A stretch of 34,242 nt of DNA from Lacrimispora celerecrescens (GTDB lineage Bacteria > Bacillota > Clostridia > Lachnospirales > Lachnospiraceae). Positions 24,985-33,093 of the stretch are shown here, one piece after another (within the stretch, counting starts at the first letter, position 1; every line of letters starts with the position of its first letter). The notes below the pieces were generated by a model. That model was not told the origin of the DNA. It searched no databases and saw only the letters and a list, made by a program, of their open reading frames with translations. The stretch lies in NCBI RefSeq assembly GCF_000732605.1, contig NZ_JPME01000021.1:1-34242 (forward strand). The letters are read 5' to 3'. A program made the position numbers and the translations under genes.

Positions 24985-27702
24985 TTATAATAACTCACCA
25001 TACCTTCTAATAAAAATCTTCTTGAACACTGTAGCGAGCACCATATACAGGAAAATAGTCAATGCCAGCCATGCGAAATATACAGGCGGCAGAGCGGCCA
25101 GGCCGATGGTTGCTCCAAGTTTGGTAAAGGGAATGATGGTCAGGGCCGCAATACCGGTGAAGGTGAGCAGTGTCACCGACAGGGAAGCATGGCTCTGAAT
25201 AAAAGGAATCTTAGGTGTTCTAATCATATGAATGACAAGCGTCTGGCTCCACATGGATTCCACAAACCAGCCGGCCTGGAACAGTGCGATAAAGTATGCC
25301 TGCGTTGCCGGGTCCGTAAGCTGATGGAACATAAGTCCGCCGGTCATGGCCGGGCAGATGATGAAATACATCAGCATGTAGGTGGTGATATCAAACACCG
25401 AGCTGGTCGGTCCGATCCATATCATGAATTTTCCGATAGAGGAAGCGTCCCATTTCCTTGGTACAGCAAGGTACTCTTTGTCTACATTATCCCACGGAAT
25501 TGCCGTACAGCTTAAATCGTAAATCAGATTCAACAGAATCAGATGGATGGGCAGCATAGGAAGGAAGGGAAGGAAAGCGCTGGCAGCCAATACTGAGAAC
25601 ATATTTCCGAAGTTGGAGCTTGCCGTCATCTTGATATATTTGATCATGTTGGCGTAGGTCTTGCGGCCCTCGATGATGCCCTTTTCCAATACCATTAAGT
25701 CCTTTTCCAGAAGAATGACGTCAGCGGATTCTTTGGCAATGTCTACTGCTGTGTCCACGGAAATGCCCACATCGGAAGCCTTCATTGCTGCTGCGTCGTT
25801 GATGCCGTCGCCCATATAGCCCACGCTGTGCCCATTATCCCGCAGGACTGTAATGACACGGGCTTTCTGCTGTGGAGATAACTTTGCAAAAACACTGACT
25901 TTTTCAGCGGCGCTGCCAAGCTCTTCATCGGTCATGTTGTCCAGATCAGAGCCCAACAGGATGCGGTCAACGGAGAGGCCAACCTGCCGGCAAACGCAGC
26001 GAGTTACCTTGTCATTGTCGCCGGTAAGAATCTTCACATCCACACCATGCTCTTTTAAAGCAGCCAGTGCATCGGCAGTGGATTCCTTTGGCGGATCAAG
26101 AAAAGCAAGATATCCCATCAGTACCATATCGGATTCGTCGGCCACGGAAAACGTGCCAACGGGAGAGGGATTTGTTTTCTGCGCAACGGCAATAACCCGC
26201 ATTCCATCCTCGTTTAAATCATTTACCTTTTCTAAGATATATTTTTTGATGTCATCGGTCAAAGGCAGCACCTTTCCCTCATACTCGGCATAGCTGCAAA
26301 CCGACAACATTTCCTCTACTGCACCTTTGGTGATCATCTGTGTCTTGCCGTTTTTCACCACTACGCTCATGCGGCGGCGCTCAAAGTCAAAGGGAATTTC
26401 ATCGACCTTGGTAAACTGATCGGTAAGGCCGCGAAGCTCCGCTACCGTTTTCTGTTCCTCCAGGGTGCGCTCAATGACAGCGACATCCATGAGATTTTTC
26501 AGTCCTGTCTGATAGTAGCTGTTTAAAAATGCATGGCGCAATACGCGTGTATCTTCATCTCCATGGATATTTAAGTGGTATTGCAGAGCCACTTTATCCT
26601 GGGTCAGGGTTCCGGTCTTGTCAGTACATAGAATGTCGATGGAGCCTAGATTCTGGATGGAGTTTAAGTTCTTGATGATTGTCTTTTCCTTAGACATAGC
26701 CACAGCGCCTTTCGCAAGGCAAGTGGTGACGATCATCGGCAGCATTTCCGGTGTTAAGCCTACCGCCACTGAAAGGGCAAACAGAGTTGCCTGCATCCAG
26801 TCACCCTTTGTGAAACCGTTAACAAACAGTACGATTGGAACCATGACCAGCATGAAGCGGATGAGCAGCCATGATACCGAGTTGACCCCTTTTTCAAAGT
26901 TGGTCTGCACAGGCTTATCACTGACGTTCTTTGCCATATCTCCGAATATCGTGTCGTCACCGGTTGCCACAACAACACCTGCCGCACTGCCGCTGATGAC
27001 GTTTGATCCCATAAAGGCCAGGTTAGGATACTCTGCTAATGTATCGTATTCCATACTCACTGCCCCTGGAATTTTCTCAACTGCCACACTTTCGCCAGTC
27101 AGTGCCGATTGACTGACAAACAAATCCTTGGCCTGGATAATCCGCATGTCTGCGGGAATCATGTCGCCCGCAGCCAGATGGACAATATCGCCCACAACGA
27201 CTTCTTCCAGCGGTATTTCTGCATTCCCTGTCTCGATTCGCTGAACGTTTGTGGTCGTCTTGATCATTTTTAAAAGCTTATCAGCAGCGTTGCCGCTTCT
27301 AGTTTCCTGCACGAAGCGCAGAACCCCGGAAATCAGCACCATTGTCATGATAATCACAACAGTCAGCGGATCTGCTTCTCCTGGTTCTGCAAGAATGATG
27401 TCGGTAAATGCCGACACAGCCGTCAGTCCGAAGAGGATAGCGGTAAAAGGATTGATGAACGCCTCGGCGATACGCTTGGGAAGCGATACTTTTTTTCCAT
27501 GGGTAACTTTATTGTCGCCGTACAGCTCACGGGAAGCATCTACAAGATCCTCACTGAGTCCTTCCGGCGTCGTGTTTAAATTGCTGAACAGTGTATCCGT
27601 TTTAGCTGCGGCAGCTGATTTCAGCCTGGCTGCAATTTTGTCACGGCTTACCATGTCCTGGGTTACTTTTAATGTCTCTAAATTGTTTTTTACTTTTTGC
27701 AT
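24985..27702 (-). CDS. mgtA: Magnesium-translocating P-type ATPase (MgtA type)
   Basis: The 905-residue protein has the P-type ATPase plan. It has an N-terminal cation ATPase domain, an actuator motif SQSALTGES, a Pro-containing membrane ion site ([12 protein letters not shown]) and phosphorylation motif [10 protein letters not shown] (Asp361). The nucleotide-binding domain includes [10 protein letters not shown], followed by KILTGDND, the hinge [10 protein letters not shown] and further C-terminal membrane segments with NLIYDLSC. Length and motifs fit class P3B importers that use ATP to take up Mg2+. GGAGGTG 8 nt before ATG 27702 sets the start. It sits behind an M-box riboswitch and two short ORFs, so control by Mg2+ is very likely. 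Confidence 0.93.
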   Translation of the reverse strand: MQKVKNNLETLKVTQDMVSRDKIAARLKSAAAAKTDTLFSNLNTTPEGLSEDLVDASRELYGDNKVTHGKKVSLPKRIAEAFINPFTAILFGLTAVSAFTDIILAEPGEADPLTVVIIMTMVLISGVLRFVQETRSGNAADKLLKMIKTTTNVQRIETGNAEIPLEEVVVGDIVHLAAGDMIPADMRIIQAKDLFVSQSALTGESVAVEKIPGAVSMEYDTLAEYPNLAFMGSNVISGSAAGVVVATGDDTIFGDMAKNVSDKPVQTNFEKGVNSVSWLLIRFMLVMVPIVLFVNGFTKGDWMQATLFALSVAVGLTPEMLPMIVTTCLAKGAVAMSKEKTIIKNLNSIQNLGSIDILCTDKTGTLTQDKVALQYHLNIHGDEDTRVLRHAFLNSYYQTGLKNLMDVAVIERTLEEQKTVAELRGLTDQFTKVDEIPFDFERRRMSVVVKNGKTQMITKGAVEEMLSVCSYAEYEGKVLPLTDDIKKYILEKVNDLNEDGMRVIAVAQKTNPSPVGTFSVADESDMVLMGYLAFLDPPKESTADALAALKEHGVDVKILTGDNDKVTRCVCRQVGLSVDRILLGSDLDNMTDEELGSAAEKVSVFAKLSPQQKARVITVLRDNGHSVGYMGDGINDAAAMKASDVGISVDTAVDIAKESADVILLEKDLMVLEKGIIEGRKTYANMIKYIKMTASSNFGNMFSVLAASAFLPFLPMLPIHLILLNLIYDLSCTAIPWDNVDKEYLAVPRKWDASSIGKFMIWIGPTSSVFDITTYMLMYFIICPAMTGGLMFHQLTDPATQAYFIALFQAGWFVESMWSQTLVIHMIRTPKIPFIQSHASLSVTLLTFTGIAALTIIPFTKLGATIGLAALPPVYFAWLALTIFLYMVLATVFKKIFIRRYGELL

Positions 27703-27774
27703 TGGTCTGCACCTCCATAATTTTTATAAGATATGAGGAAGTACAGCCCAAACACTGATGAGCCTCGTCTATAG

Positions 27775-27867
27775 TCAGGCCGCCGAAATGGAAAAGGGTT
27801 TCCATTTCGGCTCAGGCCTTCGGTTCCGCCCGTCAGGATCAGGGCCGCATTGACTTCCGGTTTCCAT
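27775..27867 (-). CDS. Candidate 30-aa Pro/Asp-rich leader peptide of mgtA (ORF2)
   Basis: A GAGAGGTG site lies 6-7 nt before ATG 27867, giving a 30-codon ORF that ends 72 nt before mgtA. The product starts METGSQCG, has PDPDG and NRRPEPKWKPF, and holds five prolines and several acidic residues. The sequence AAATGG at its start lies in a 13-nt segment (27859-27871) repeated at 27797-27809. An arm at 27782-27794 can pair with either copy. Pro/acid-rich leader peptides such as enterobacterial MgtL make mgtA respond to Mg2+ or proline through ribosome stalling. The same logic here is inference. Expression of such a short ORF is unproven. Confidence 0.5.
   Translation of the reverse strand: METGSQCGPDPDGRNRRPEPKWKPFSISAA
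27778..27819 (-). promoter_or_regulatory. Hairpin over the 3' half of leader ORF2, with a competing pairing
   Basis: The arm 27782-27794 pairs perfectly over 13 bp with 27799-27811 around a 4-nt loop, extended by AGGCC/GGCCT at the base (27777-27781 and 27815-27819). The same arm could instead pair over 11 nt with 27861-27871, covering the ORF2 start codon. There is no U tract, so this is not an intrinsic terminator. Confidence 0.55.
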
Positions 27868-27943
27868 TTCGTTCACCTCTCTTGTTTTAAATAGTATTTA
27901 TATAAACCCCAATGGGGAGTGTTGTTTTGTTAAAAATGGGCAT

Positions 27944-27985
27944 AAAAAATCCATCGTCTGTCTTTTCCAAACAAAACGATGGACA
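27944..27985 (-). terminator. Intrinsic terminator T2 in the mgtA leader
   Basis: In the mRNA sense TCCATCGT (27983-27976) pairs with ACGATGGA (27957-27950), followed by TTTTTT (27949-27944 region). The 5' arm, extended to 12 nt (27974-27985), is also exactly complementary to 28097-28108 inside leader ORF1, giving an alternative antiterminator. Confidence 0.65.
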
Positions 27986-28014
27986 ACACGCAAAGTGGCA
28001 ATAGGAATTAAGGC

Positions 28015-28134
28015 TTATAAAAGCCTTTGCCTAAAGCACCGGTTTTGGGCATGGTTGCACAATAAAAGAACACCTATGCCACAAGCGGTATTATCCTGTC
28101 CATCGTTTCTACTTATACTGTGTCCGTCGTCCAT
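28015..28134 (-). CDS. Candidate 39-aa leader peptide between two terminators (ORF1)
   Basis: GGAGGTGAGG ends about 3-8 nt before ATG 28134. The product begins MDDGHSISRNDGQDN and continues with a hydrophobic CGIGVLLLC patch and a basic Cys/Arg/Gln tail. Its stop codon lies in a small hairpin (AAGGCTT/AAGCCTT). It starts directly after terminator T1 and ends 30 nt before terminator T2. Codons 9-13 contain the 12-nt segment complementary to the T2 5' arm, so ribosome position could decide between terminator and antiterminator. The frame is open further upstream to 28245, but that would cross T1. I recognise no homologue. Confidence 0.5.
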   Translation of the reverse strand: MDDGHSISRNDGQDNTACGIGVLLLCNHAQNRCFRQRLL

Positions 28135-28151
28135 GTCCTCACCTCCAAACA

Positions 28152-28196
28152 TAAAAAATCCCCTGTCATCATTTATAAAACGACGACAGGGGATAT
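28152..28196 (-). terminator. Intrinsic terminator T1 downstream of the M-box
   Basis: In the mRNA sense ATCCCCTGTCGTCG pairs with TGATGACAGGGGAT across a 9-nt loop, followed by TTTTTT. It is the expected expression platform of the riboswitch: formed when Mg2+ is plentiful. Confidence 0.8.
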
Positions 28197-28251
28197 CATC
28201 CCTATAAAAACGCCTGACTGTATTATGTAAAGCGTCTTCCGCCATCGTTCA

Positions 28252-28392
28252 AGCTTTAACTTCGCAGGGCAATGAAATTACATTATTCCATGCCTTGTTT
28301 TTCGACATGGACTGTTCACCTTCTCATAGTGTTTCCACTACTTTGCGGCAGCAACCCGTATCCCTGCGGTAGCCTCACCTACCGAAACGGTC
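28252..28392 (-). ncRNA. M-box (ykoK) magnesium riboswitch
   Basis: The minus strand reads GGTAGGTGAGGCTACCGC, then GGGATACGGGTTGCTGCCGC, the conserved 5' core of M-box aptamers (GGTGAGGCTCC, GATACGCTGCTGCC). Further stems and a 3' segment ending CCCTGCGAAG follow and can close the first helix with the TTTCGG at the 5' side. Known M-boxes fold in Mg2+ and terminate transcription of Mg2+ importers. Here it precedes terminator T1 and lies upstream of mgtA. The outer boundaries are approximate. Confidence 0.88.
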
Positions 28393-28415
28393 TATTTATT
28401 TAATTAACCTGTTAT

Positions 28416-28444
28416 AGTATATGTCCCCGGTTTTGATTTGTCAA
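28416..28444 (-). promoter_or_regulatory. Promoter of the mgtA leader transcript
   Basis: On the minus strand TTGACA (28439-28444) and TATACT (28416-28421) are exactly 17 nt apart. The predicted start near 28409 lies shortly before the M-box. Confidence 0.85.
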
Positions 28445-28687
28445 CCTTTTCTTTGAATTACTTTGAAATCAAATTGAGTACAAGAAAAATCAGTTTGAGA
28501 ACAATTTAATTCCAGAAAAAAACATTTTTTAATATTCTTATTTAGAAAAGTTCGTAATAGGGAAATTTCGATTTTGGAGGGGATTCGGAATTGTGAATCA
28601 AAGACAATAGCGAAAATATTAATACAATACATCAGATAAATATGCAGTTAAGGGACACGATCCAAGAACGAGGGAGGATAAATATCA

Positions 28688-29284
28688 ATGAAAAAAATTG
28701 ATATGGGTTACTTTTTAAAAATTTTGGGGCTTAGGTTGATGCTACTAGCAGCTATCCTCATAGCTCCGGTCTGTATATTGTTATGGGAGCTGCCGCAGAT
28801 GGATTCCCTAATAGCGACTTTTTTAACGTTTGAATTTCTTTATATTTTCTTTTGGCTTCCCAATAAAATCCTGGATTCTAACCTGACTAAACATTCGAGT
28901 CTCCATGAGCAGGCCTTAAAGGAGCAGGGATTTGTCATTGATTATTGTTTCAGTGCGGACAATGGTGTCTTTTTTCTGGATGCTGTTAACGGCAAATTTG
29001 CTGTAGTTTTTAAGTACAACCCCAAGGAGCTTCAATTCATTGACGGGGCCACCTTAGATGACATCTGTACGCATAACGGAGAGCAGATCAATAATGGAAC
29101 CAGACTTGTCAGCTGCCGGTTCACAATCAACGGTCAGAAACAGAAAATTGATACCCTTCGCGTGACCGGAGGACGCCAAATACATATGAAAGACCTCACG
29201 GTTTTGGAAGCTATTTCAAAAGCCGATATGCTGTGCGAACGGTTAACTGAAATAAAAAGTAAAGCCACATTGCAGAAAGGGTAG
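28688..29284 (+). CDS. Hypothetical membrane-anchored protein, 198 aa
   Basis: I do not recognise this family. Residues about 12-35 and 42-58 are hydrophobic and predict two membrane segments. The remaining 140 residues form a soluble domain rich in beta-strand patterns (VIDYCFSADNGVFFLDAVNG, KFAVVFKYNP, SCRFTINGQKQKIDTLRV). A GAGGGAGG site precedes the ATG by about 10 nt. It is separated from its neighbours by its own intergenic regions and gives no context clue to function. Confidence 0.7.
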   Translation: MKKIDMGYFLKILGLRLMLLAAILIAPVCILLWELPQMDSLIATFLTFEFLYIFFWLPNKILDSNLTKHSSLHEQALKEQGFVIDYCFSADNGVFFLDAVNGKFAVVFKYNPKELQFIDGATLDDICTHNGEQINNGTRLVSCRFTINGQKQKIDTLRVTGGRQIHMKDLTVLEAISKADMLCERLTEIKSKATLQKG

Positions 29285-29331
29285 ACTGTCCATTTTGTTG
29301 CTATATTTCGGTACCATTTTATGATATACTT

Positions 29332-29340
29332 TTATAAATC
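29332..29340 (+). promoter_or_regulatory. Extended -10 promoter of the epimerase-like gene
   Basis: TGATATACT (TG at 29332-29333, TATACT at 29335-29340) is an extended -10 element. No good -35 is seen, as is common for this promoter type. The predicted start is about 40 nt before ATG 29388. Confidence 0.5.
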
Positions 29341-29387
29341 GTAATTTAAAGTATGATCATTTATATAATGTGGGGGTAGAGGACAGA

Positions 29388-30263
29388 ATGGAAATTTTAG
29401 TTTTGGGCGGGACAAAATACTTTGGCGTACATATGGTTGAGGAACTTATCAGAAAAGGACATAATGTTACGATTGCGACAAGAGGAATGGCAAAAGATAG
29501 TTACGGAAACAGAGTCCGCAAATTAATAGTTGAGCGCACTTCTGCCAATAGCATGGCGGAAGTATTTCGCAACAAGACTTATGATGTAGTATGCGACAAT
29601 ATTGCTTATTGCTCCAATGATGTAAAATTTGCGCTGGACTCTATAAAATGCAATCGCTATGTAATGACCTCCACCGTGTCAGTATATGATGATCTCCATA
29701 TCAACACATTGGAAAGCGACTTCAATCCTCTTGAGAAGCCGCTAAAATGGTGCGACAGAGCGGATTATACGTATGATGAAGTGAAACGGCTTGCAGAGTG
29801 TGCTTTATTTCAAGCATATCCGTCACAAAACAGTGTGGCTATCAGGTTTCCTTTTGTCATTGGCACTGATGATTATACAAAGCGATTGTATTTCTATATC
29901 GAACATGTTGTTAAGGGGATTCCCATGTTTATTGACAATGTTGACGCACAGTTGGGATTTGTCAGTTCAAATGAAGCGGGCCAGTTTCTGGCTTTCCTTG
30001 CGGAGCAAGAATGCACAGGCGTAGTAAACGGCAGCAGTATGGGAACAATATCTCTCCGAGAGATCATCACATATGTTGAAGGAAAGACCGGCAGACGAGC
30101 AGTCTTATCAAAAGTGGGGGATAACGGTCCTTACAATGGTGCGCCCGATTACAGTTTACATACCGGACTCGCATCAGAATGGGGATTTGATTTCTCTCCA
30201 TTAAAATCGTGGATTTATGAATTAATTGACAAATATATTCAAGAAGCAATGGTTAAAATATGA
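29388..30263 (+). CDS. NAD-dependent epimerase/dehydratase-like protein
   Basis: The protein of about 291 residues begins MEILVLGGTKYFGVHMVEEL, a Rossmann nucleotide-binding start with the GGTKYFG glycine pattern. A strand with VMTSTVSVYDD follows and a Tyr-x-x-x-Lys-like YDEVKR sits where extended short-chain dehydrogenases have their catalytic pair, then RFPFVIG. It is of the extended SDR group with unknown substrate, usually a nucleotide sugar or similar. GTG 29370 is in frame, but ATG 29388 has an AGAGG site and is the natural start. Confidence 0.8.
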   Translation: MEILVLGGTKYFGVHMVEELIRKGHNVTIATRGMAKDSYGNRVRKLIVERTSANSMAEVFRNKTYDVVCDNIAYCSNDVKFALDSIKCNRYVMTSTVSVYDDLHINTLESDFNPLEKPLKWCDRADYTYDEVKRLAECALFQAYPSQNSVAIRFPFVIGTDDYTKRLYFYIEHVVKGIPMFIDNVDAQLGFVSSNEAGQFLAFLAEQECTGVVNGSSMGTISLREIITYVEGKTGRRAVLSKVGDNGPYNGAPDYSLHTGLASEWGFDFSPLKSWIYELIDKYIQEAMVKI

Positions 30264-30324
30264 GCACCATGGGAGCGTAATATCAGAGAGAAGCAAAGAT
30301 GGATGAAATGAATTTGGAGGTTTT

Positions 30325-30876
30325 ATGAATAAACGTAAGCGAATTGAAACAGTCTTTTTATATGGCGTTTTCATTTGTTATATACTTTTGCTAATTAAAA
30401 TACTGTTCCTATCAAGAGTTTCTCTTTTGGAACTATTTAATAATCAAAGGACTGTAGTCAGGTCGATCAATCTCATCCCATTTCATAGCATAATGGAATA
30501 TGTATCTGGCGGATCTGAGAATCTAAAAAGATTTGCTTTTGGTAATGTGGTTGGTAATATAGCTATTTTTGTTCCGTTTGGTGTCTATTTACCATTATTC
30601 AAAAATAATAAAAAAGTAACAACCAATTTACTGTTTATAATTATAGTGAGTATATTTGTTGAGATCATTCAGGGACTTTTCGGCATCGGGGCTTCAGACA
30701 TTGACGATGTAATTCTTAATAGTTTTGGTGGCCTGCTTGGCATATTAGGATATAAGCTTTTTTTATTCATATTACGAGATGAGAAAAAGGCACATACTAT
30801 AATCACAATACTATCAACGATCATAGGATTACCTATTGTATTATACTTTTTATTTTTTATTAAAATGAGATTTTGA
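30325..30876 (+). CDS. VanZ-like family membrane protein
   Basis: The 183-residue protein has four to five membrane segments and the VanZ signature: NLIPFHSI, NVVGNIAIFVPFGVYLP, VEIIQGLFGIG and ASDIDDVILNSFGGLLGI. VanZ itself gives low-level teicoplanin resistance in enterococci, but most family members have no known function and are not evidence of resistance. TTTGGAGG precedes the ATG. It may be co-transcribed with the preceding epimerase-like gene (61 nt apart). Confidence 0.85.
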   Translation: MNKRKRIETVFLYGVFICYILLLIKILFLSRVSLLELFNNQRTVVRSINLIPFHSIMEYVSGGSENLKRFAFGNVVGNIAIFVPFGVYLPLFKNNKKVTTNLLFIIIVSIFVEIIQGLFGIGASDIDDVILNSFGGLLGILGYKLFLFILRDEKKAHTIITILSTIIGLPIVLYFLFFIKMRF

Positions 30877-30943
30877 AAATAAATAATACGAGGCGGTAAA
30901 ATTACAATTTCATAACAGGTTGGAATGACGAGGTATGAATCTA

Positions 30944-30984
30944 AAAGCTTGCAAATACTAATCTTTTTAGTATTTGCAAGCTTT
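30944..30984. terminator. Perfect 18-bp hairpin between converging genes
   Basis: Arms 30944-30961 and 30967-30984 are perfectly complementary around a T-rich 5-nt loop. T tails are short on both sides. It separates the VanZ-like gene from the converging epimerase gene. Confidence 0.7.
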
Positions 30985-31037
30985 ACTAAATTGAAATATA
31001 GGGATTGCAGATAGTGGAACGATACATCCCTTATGTA

Positions 31038-31889
31038 TTATTCCTGAGATACATTATCTCTCCAGCAATGAACTGGTTTCCACCCCAGTACTTTTTTTGC
31101 TTTTTCATTGGAGTATAAAGTCTGGTATTCATCAATTGGAGTACGAATGTCAGTTACGTTTGGATATTCCGCTTTCATCAGATCACAGCTTTTGATGTCC
31201 ATACTGTTATCGTCAGCGGCAAGATTCATTATAATAGAACCAAGTCCATCTTTTTCGATAGCAAGGCGGCATGCCACAGCGATATCACGAGCGTCAATAT
31301 AATTCCACATAAGTTGTTTCCGTTTCTCGGAGTCATGAATAAAACCGGGGAAGTTTAAATATTTTTCTTTGCTTATGATATTGCCGATCCGAAAAGAAAC
31401 GATCTGCATTCCACAGCGGCGGTTGATTGCATCGGCAATTGTTTCCCCAACGATTTTTCCAAGGCCGTAACTATCTTCAGGAAGTACCGGGTGCTCTTCA
31501 TCTACGGGAACATAAACAGGTGTCAGACCCTGGCGGGAGTTGCAAATCCCATAGGTACATTCGCTGGAGGCAATAACAGCTTTCGTGATTCCTAATCCGG
31601 CCGCAGCTTCAAGAATATTATAAGTAGCCATTACATTGTTTTGAAATGTTACTTCATTGGGGAAAATATAAGCGGTAGGGATTGCGGCAAGATGGATCAC
31701 AGCATATGCGCCTTCTAAGATTCCATAACACTCGCCCAGGTTGGTTAAGTCCGCTGTCATATGTCGTGTCAATGTCTCAGCCGGCTTTACTTTGTCTACA
31801 CTTAAAACATCATATCCCTGCTCTAAAAAATGCTTAACTACATAGGGGCCAAGAAGACCCGCAGTTCCGGTTATCACTATCTTTTTCAT
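31038..31889 (-). CDS. NAD-dependent epimerase/dehydratase (extended SDR)
   Basis: The 283-residue protein starts KKIVITGTAGLLGPYVVKHF with the complete TGxxGxxG nucleotide-binding motif. It has VIHLAAIPTAY, a catalytic Ser/Tyr/Lys set in ASSECTYG and YGLGKIVGE, and FRIGNI. It is a typical extended short-chain dehydrogenase of the NAD-dependent sugar epimerase type; the substrate is unknown. It lies 69 nt downstream of the aldo/keto reductase gene on the same strand, has a GGAAGGA ribosome site, and is probably co-transcribed with it. Confidence 0.86.
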   Translation of the reverse strand: MKKIVITGTAGLLGPYVVKHFLEQGYDVLSVDKVKPAETLTRHMTADLTNLGECYGILEGAYAVIHLAAIPTAYIFPNEVTFQNNVMATYNILEAAAGLGITKAVIASSECTYGICNSRQGLTPVYVPVDEEHPVLPEDSYGLGKIVGETIADAINRRCGMQIVSFRIGNIISKEKYLNFPGFIHDSEKRKQLMWNYIDARDIAVACRLAIEKDGLGSIIMNLAADDNSMDIKSCDLMKAEYPNVTDIRTPIDEYQTLYSNEKAKKVLGWKPVHCWRDNVSQE

Positions 31890-31958
31890 ATATAAATTCC
31901 TTCCTATAAATGATTAAAATATGTTAGTTTGCCCATTCCTTTTCCGTCTCAAGCATTG

Positions 31959-32927
31959 CTATCGATTGTATCCAAAGCGTGTACCCGCCAGAGAATGCCA
32001 TATAACATCACAAGCCTGCAGCACGTCATCATGAAGCACGGCTCCTTCCAGTGAGGCAATATTCTGTTCTATCTGTGAAAGCTTGCTGACGCCACTGATT
32101 ACGCTGGTGACTTTTTCGCGGCTTAAACACCATTTCATAGCGAGTTCAAGAATACTCAAGCCATACTCTGATGCGATTTCTGTCAACTTTTCTACAGCGG
32201 CAAAATTCTCGTCTGACCAGTAGCGTTTATAATAGGCTTCACTGTTTGCAAAACGGGTATTCTCTGCAGGGGTGCCTGGCTTATGTTTTCCGACCAGAAG
32301 TCCGCCAGCGATAGGGTTGTATACTGCCATACCCAGCTCATGGGCCTGTAAAAATGGAACGAGCTCCGTCTCTACTCCCCGGGTAATAAGATTATAAACG
32401 TTCTGACTGATGACCGGTGCTATGTATCCCCGTTTATCGCAGATAGCCAACATATCGGCAATCTGCCAGGCGGCAAAATTGCTGACACCGATATAGCGGA
32501 CCTTTCCGGCTTTAACAAGGCCAGACATTGTCTCAAGCGATTCCTCAATTTTTGTTTCGTAATCCGGCGCGTGCATATAATAGAGGTCAATATAATCTGT
32601 ATTCAGGCGCTTTAAGCTGGCATCTACAGCGGAGACAATATTGCGGCGGGAGAGGCCCCTGTCATTCGGGTTTTTACCCATCTGGCCGTTAACTTTCGTG
32701 GCGAGAATAATTTTATCACGCCGCCCTTTTAAGCCCTTGCCGACGATGCGTTCACTCTCGCCTTGATTGTACACATTGGCAGTGTCCCAAAAGTTTACAC
32801 CTTGATTCCAGGCATAATCCATGATGGCGAGGCTGTCAGCTTCGTTGGTCTGAGCGCCGAACATCATTGTGCCAAGACTTAGCGAAGAAACTTTAATACT
32901 TGTTCCGGGCAAATTGTTGTATTGCAT
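31959..32927 (-). CDS. Aldo/keto reductase
   Basis: The 322-residue protein is an NADPH-dependent barrel oxidoreductase. The tetrad lies in NFWDTANVYNQGESE (Asp, Tyr), ILATKVNG (Lys) and YYMHAPD (His). The cofactor-binding C-terminal part has SNF, QNVYNL and ISGVSKLSQIEQN. It is of the potassium-channel-beta-like/AKR11-13 type that reduces aldehydes and sugar carbonyls. An AAAGGAGGA site precedes the ATG. The promoter has the geometry of a MerR-family target (see 32991-33021), suggesting induction by a reactive aldehyde or similar compound. Confidence 0.9.
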   Translation of the reverse strand: MQYNNLPGTSIKVSSLSLGTMMFGAQTNEADSLAIMDYAWNQGVNFWDTANVYNQGESERIVGKGLKGRRDKIILATKVNGQMGKNPNDRGLSRRNIVSAVDASLKRLNTDYIDLYYMHAPDYETKIEESLETMSGLVKAGKVRYIGVSNFAAWQIADMLAICDKRGYIAPVISQNVYNLITRGVETELVPFLQAHELGMAVYNPIAGGLLVGKHKPGTPAENTRFANSEAYYKRYWSDENFAAVEKLTEIASEYGLSILELAMKWCLSREKVTSVISGVSKLSQIEQNIASLEGAVLHDDVLQACDVIWHSLAGTRFGYNR

Positions 32928-32990
32928 ATAGATTCCTCCTTTCAGATACTCTAAAGTATTTTGATATGCTCATGGGTAATGCTTGTGATA

Positions 32991-33021
32991 ATTATAAACC
33001 TTAACGTTAACTTTAAGTCAA
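32991..33021 (-). promoter_or_regulatory. Promoter with 19-bp spacer and MerR-type inverted-repeat operator
   Basis: On the minus strand TTGACT (33016-33021) and TATAAT (32991-32996) are separated by 19 nt, too long for normal use. The spacer holds the 7-4-7 inverted repeat CTTAACG-TTAA-CTTTAAG (33000-33017, plus sense; one mismatch from symmetry). Over-long spacers with such repeats are typical of promoters activated by MerR-family regulators, for example AdhR-type aldehyde-responsive ones. No MerR gene lies in this window. Confidence 0.65.
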
Positions 33022-33093
33022 TCGTTGTTTGATAAAATGTCGTAAAATGTGATAGTAAATTCGTGATTTCAAGAGGGGATATTTCCGTTCGGC

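Noticed and set aside
27251-27736. Long plus-strand ORFs opposite mgtA (also 25853-26293 and 26618-27112)
   Set aside because: They are mirror frames of the strongly conserved mgtA gene, with no ribosome sites and no recognisable protein features.
28015-28245. Longer version of leader ORF1 starting at 28245
   Set aside because: It would be translated through terminator T1 and lacks a good ribosome site. The internal ATG at 28134 has one, so the short form is preferred.
30325-30876. VanZ-like gene as a glycopeptide resistance determinant
   Set aside because: No other van genes are present, and VanZ-like proteins are widespread in clostridia without a resistance role.
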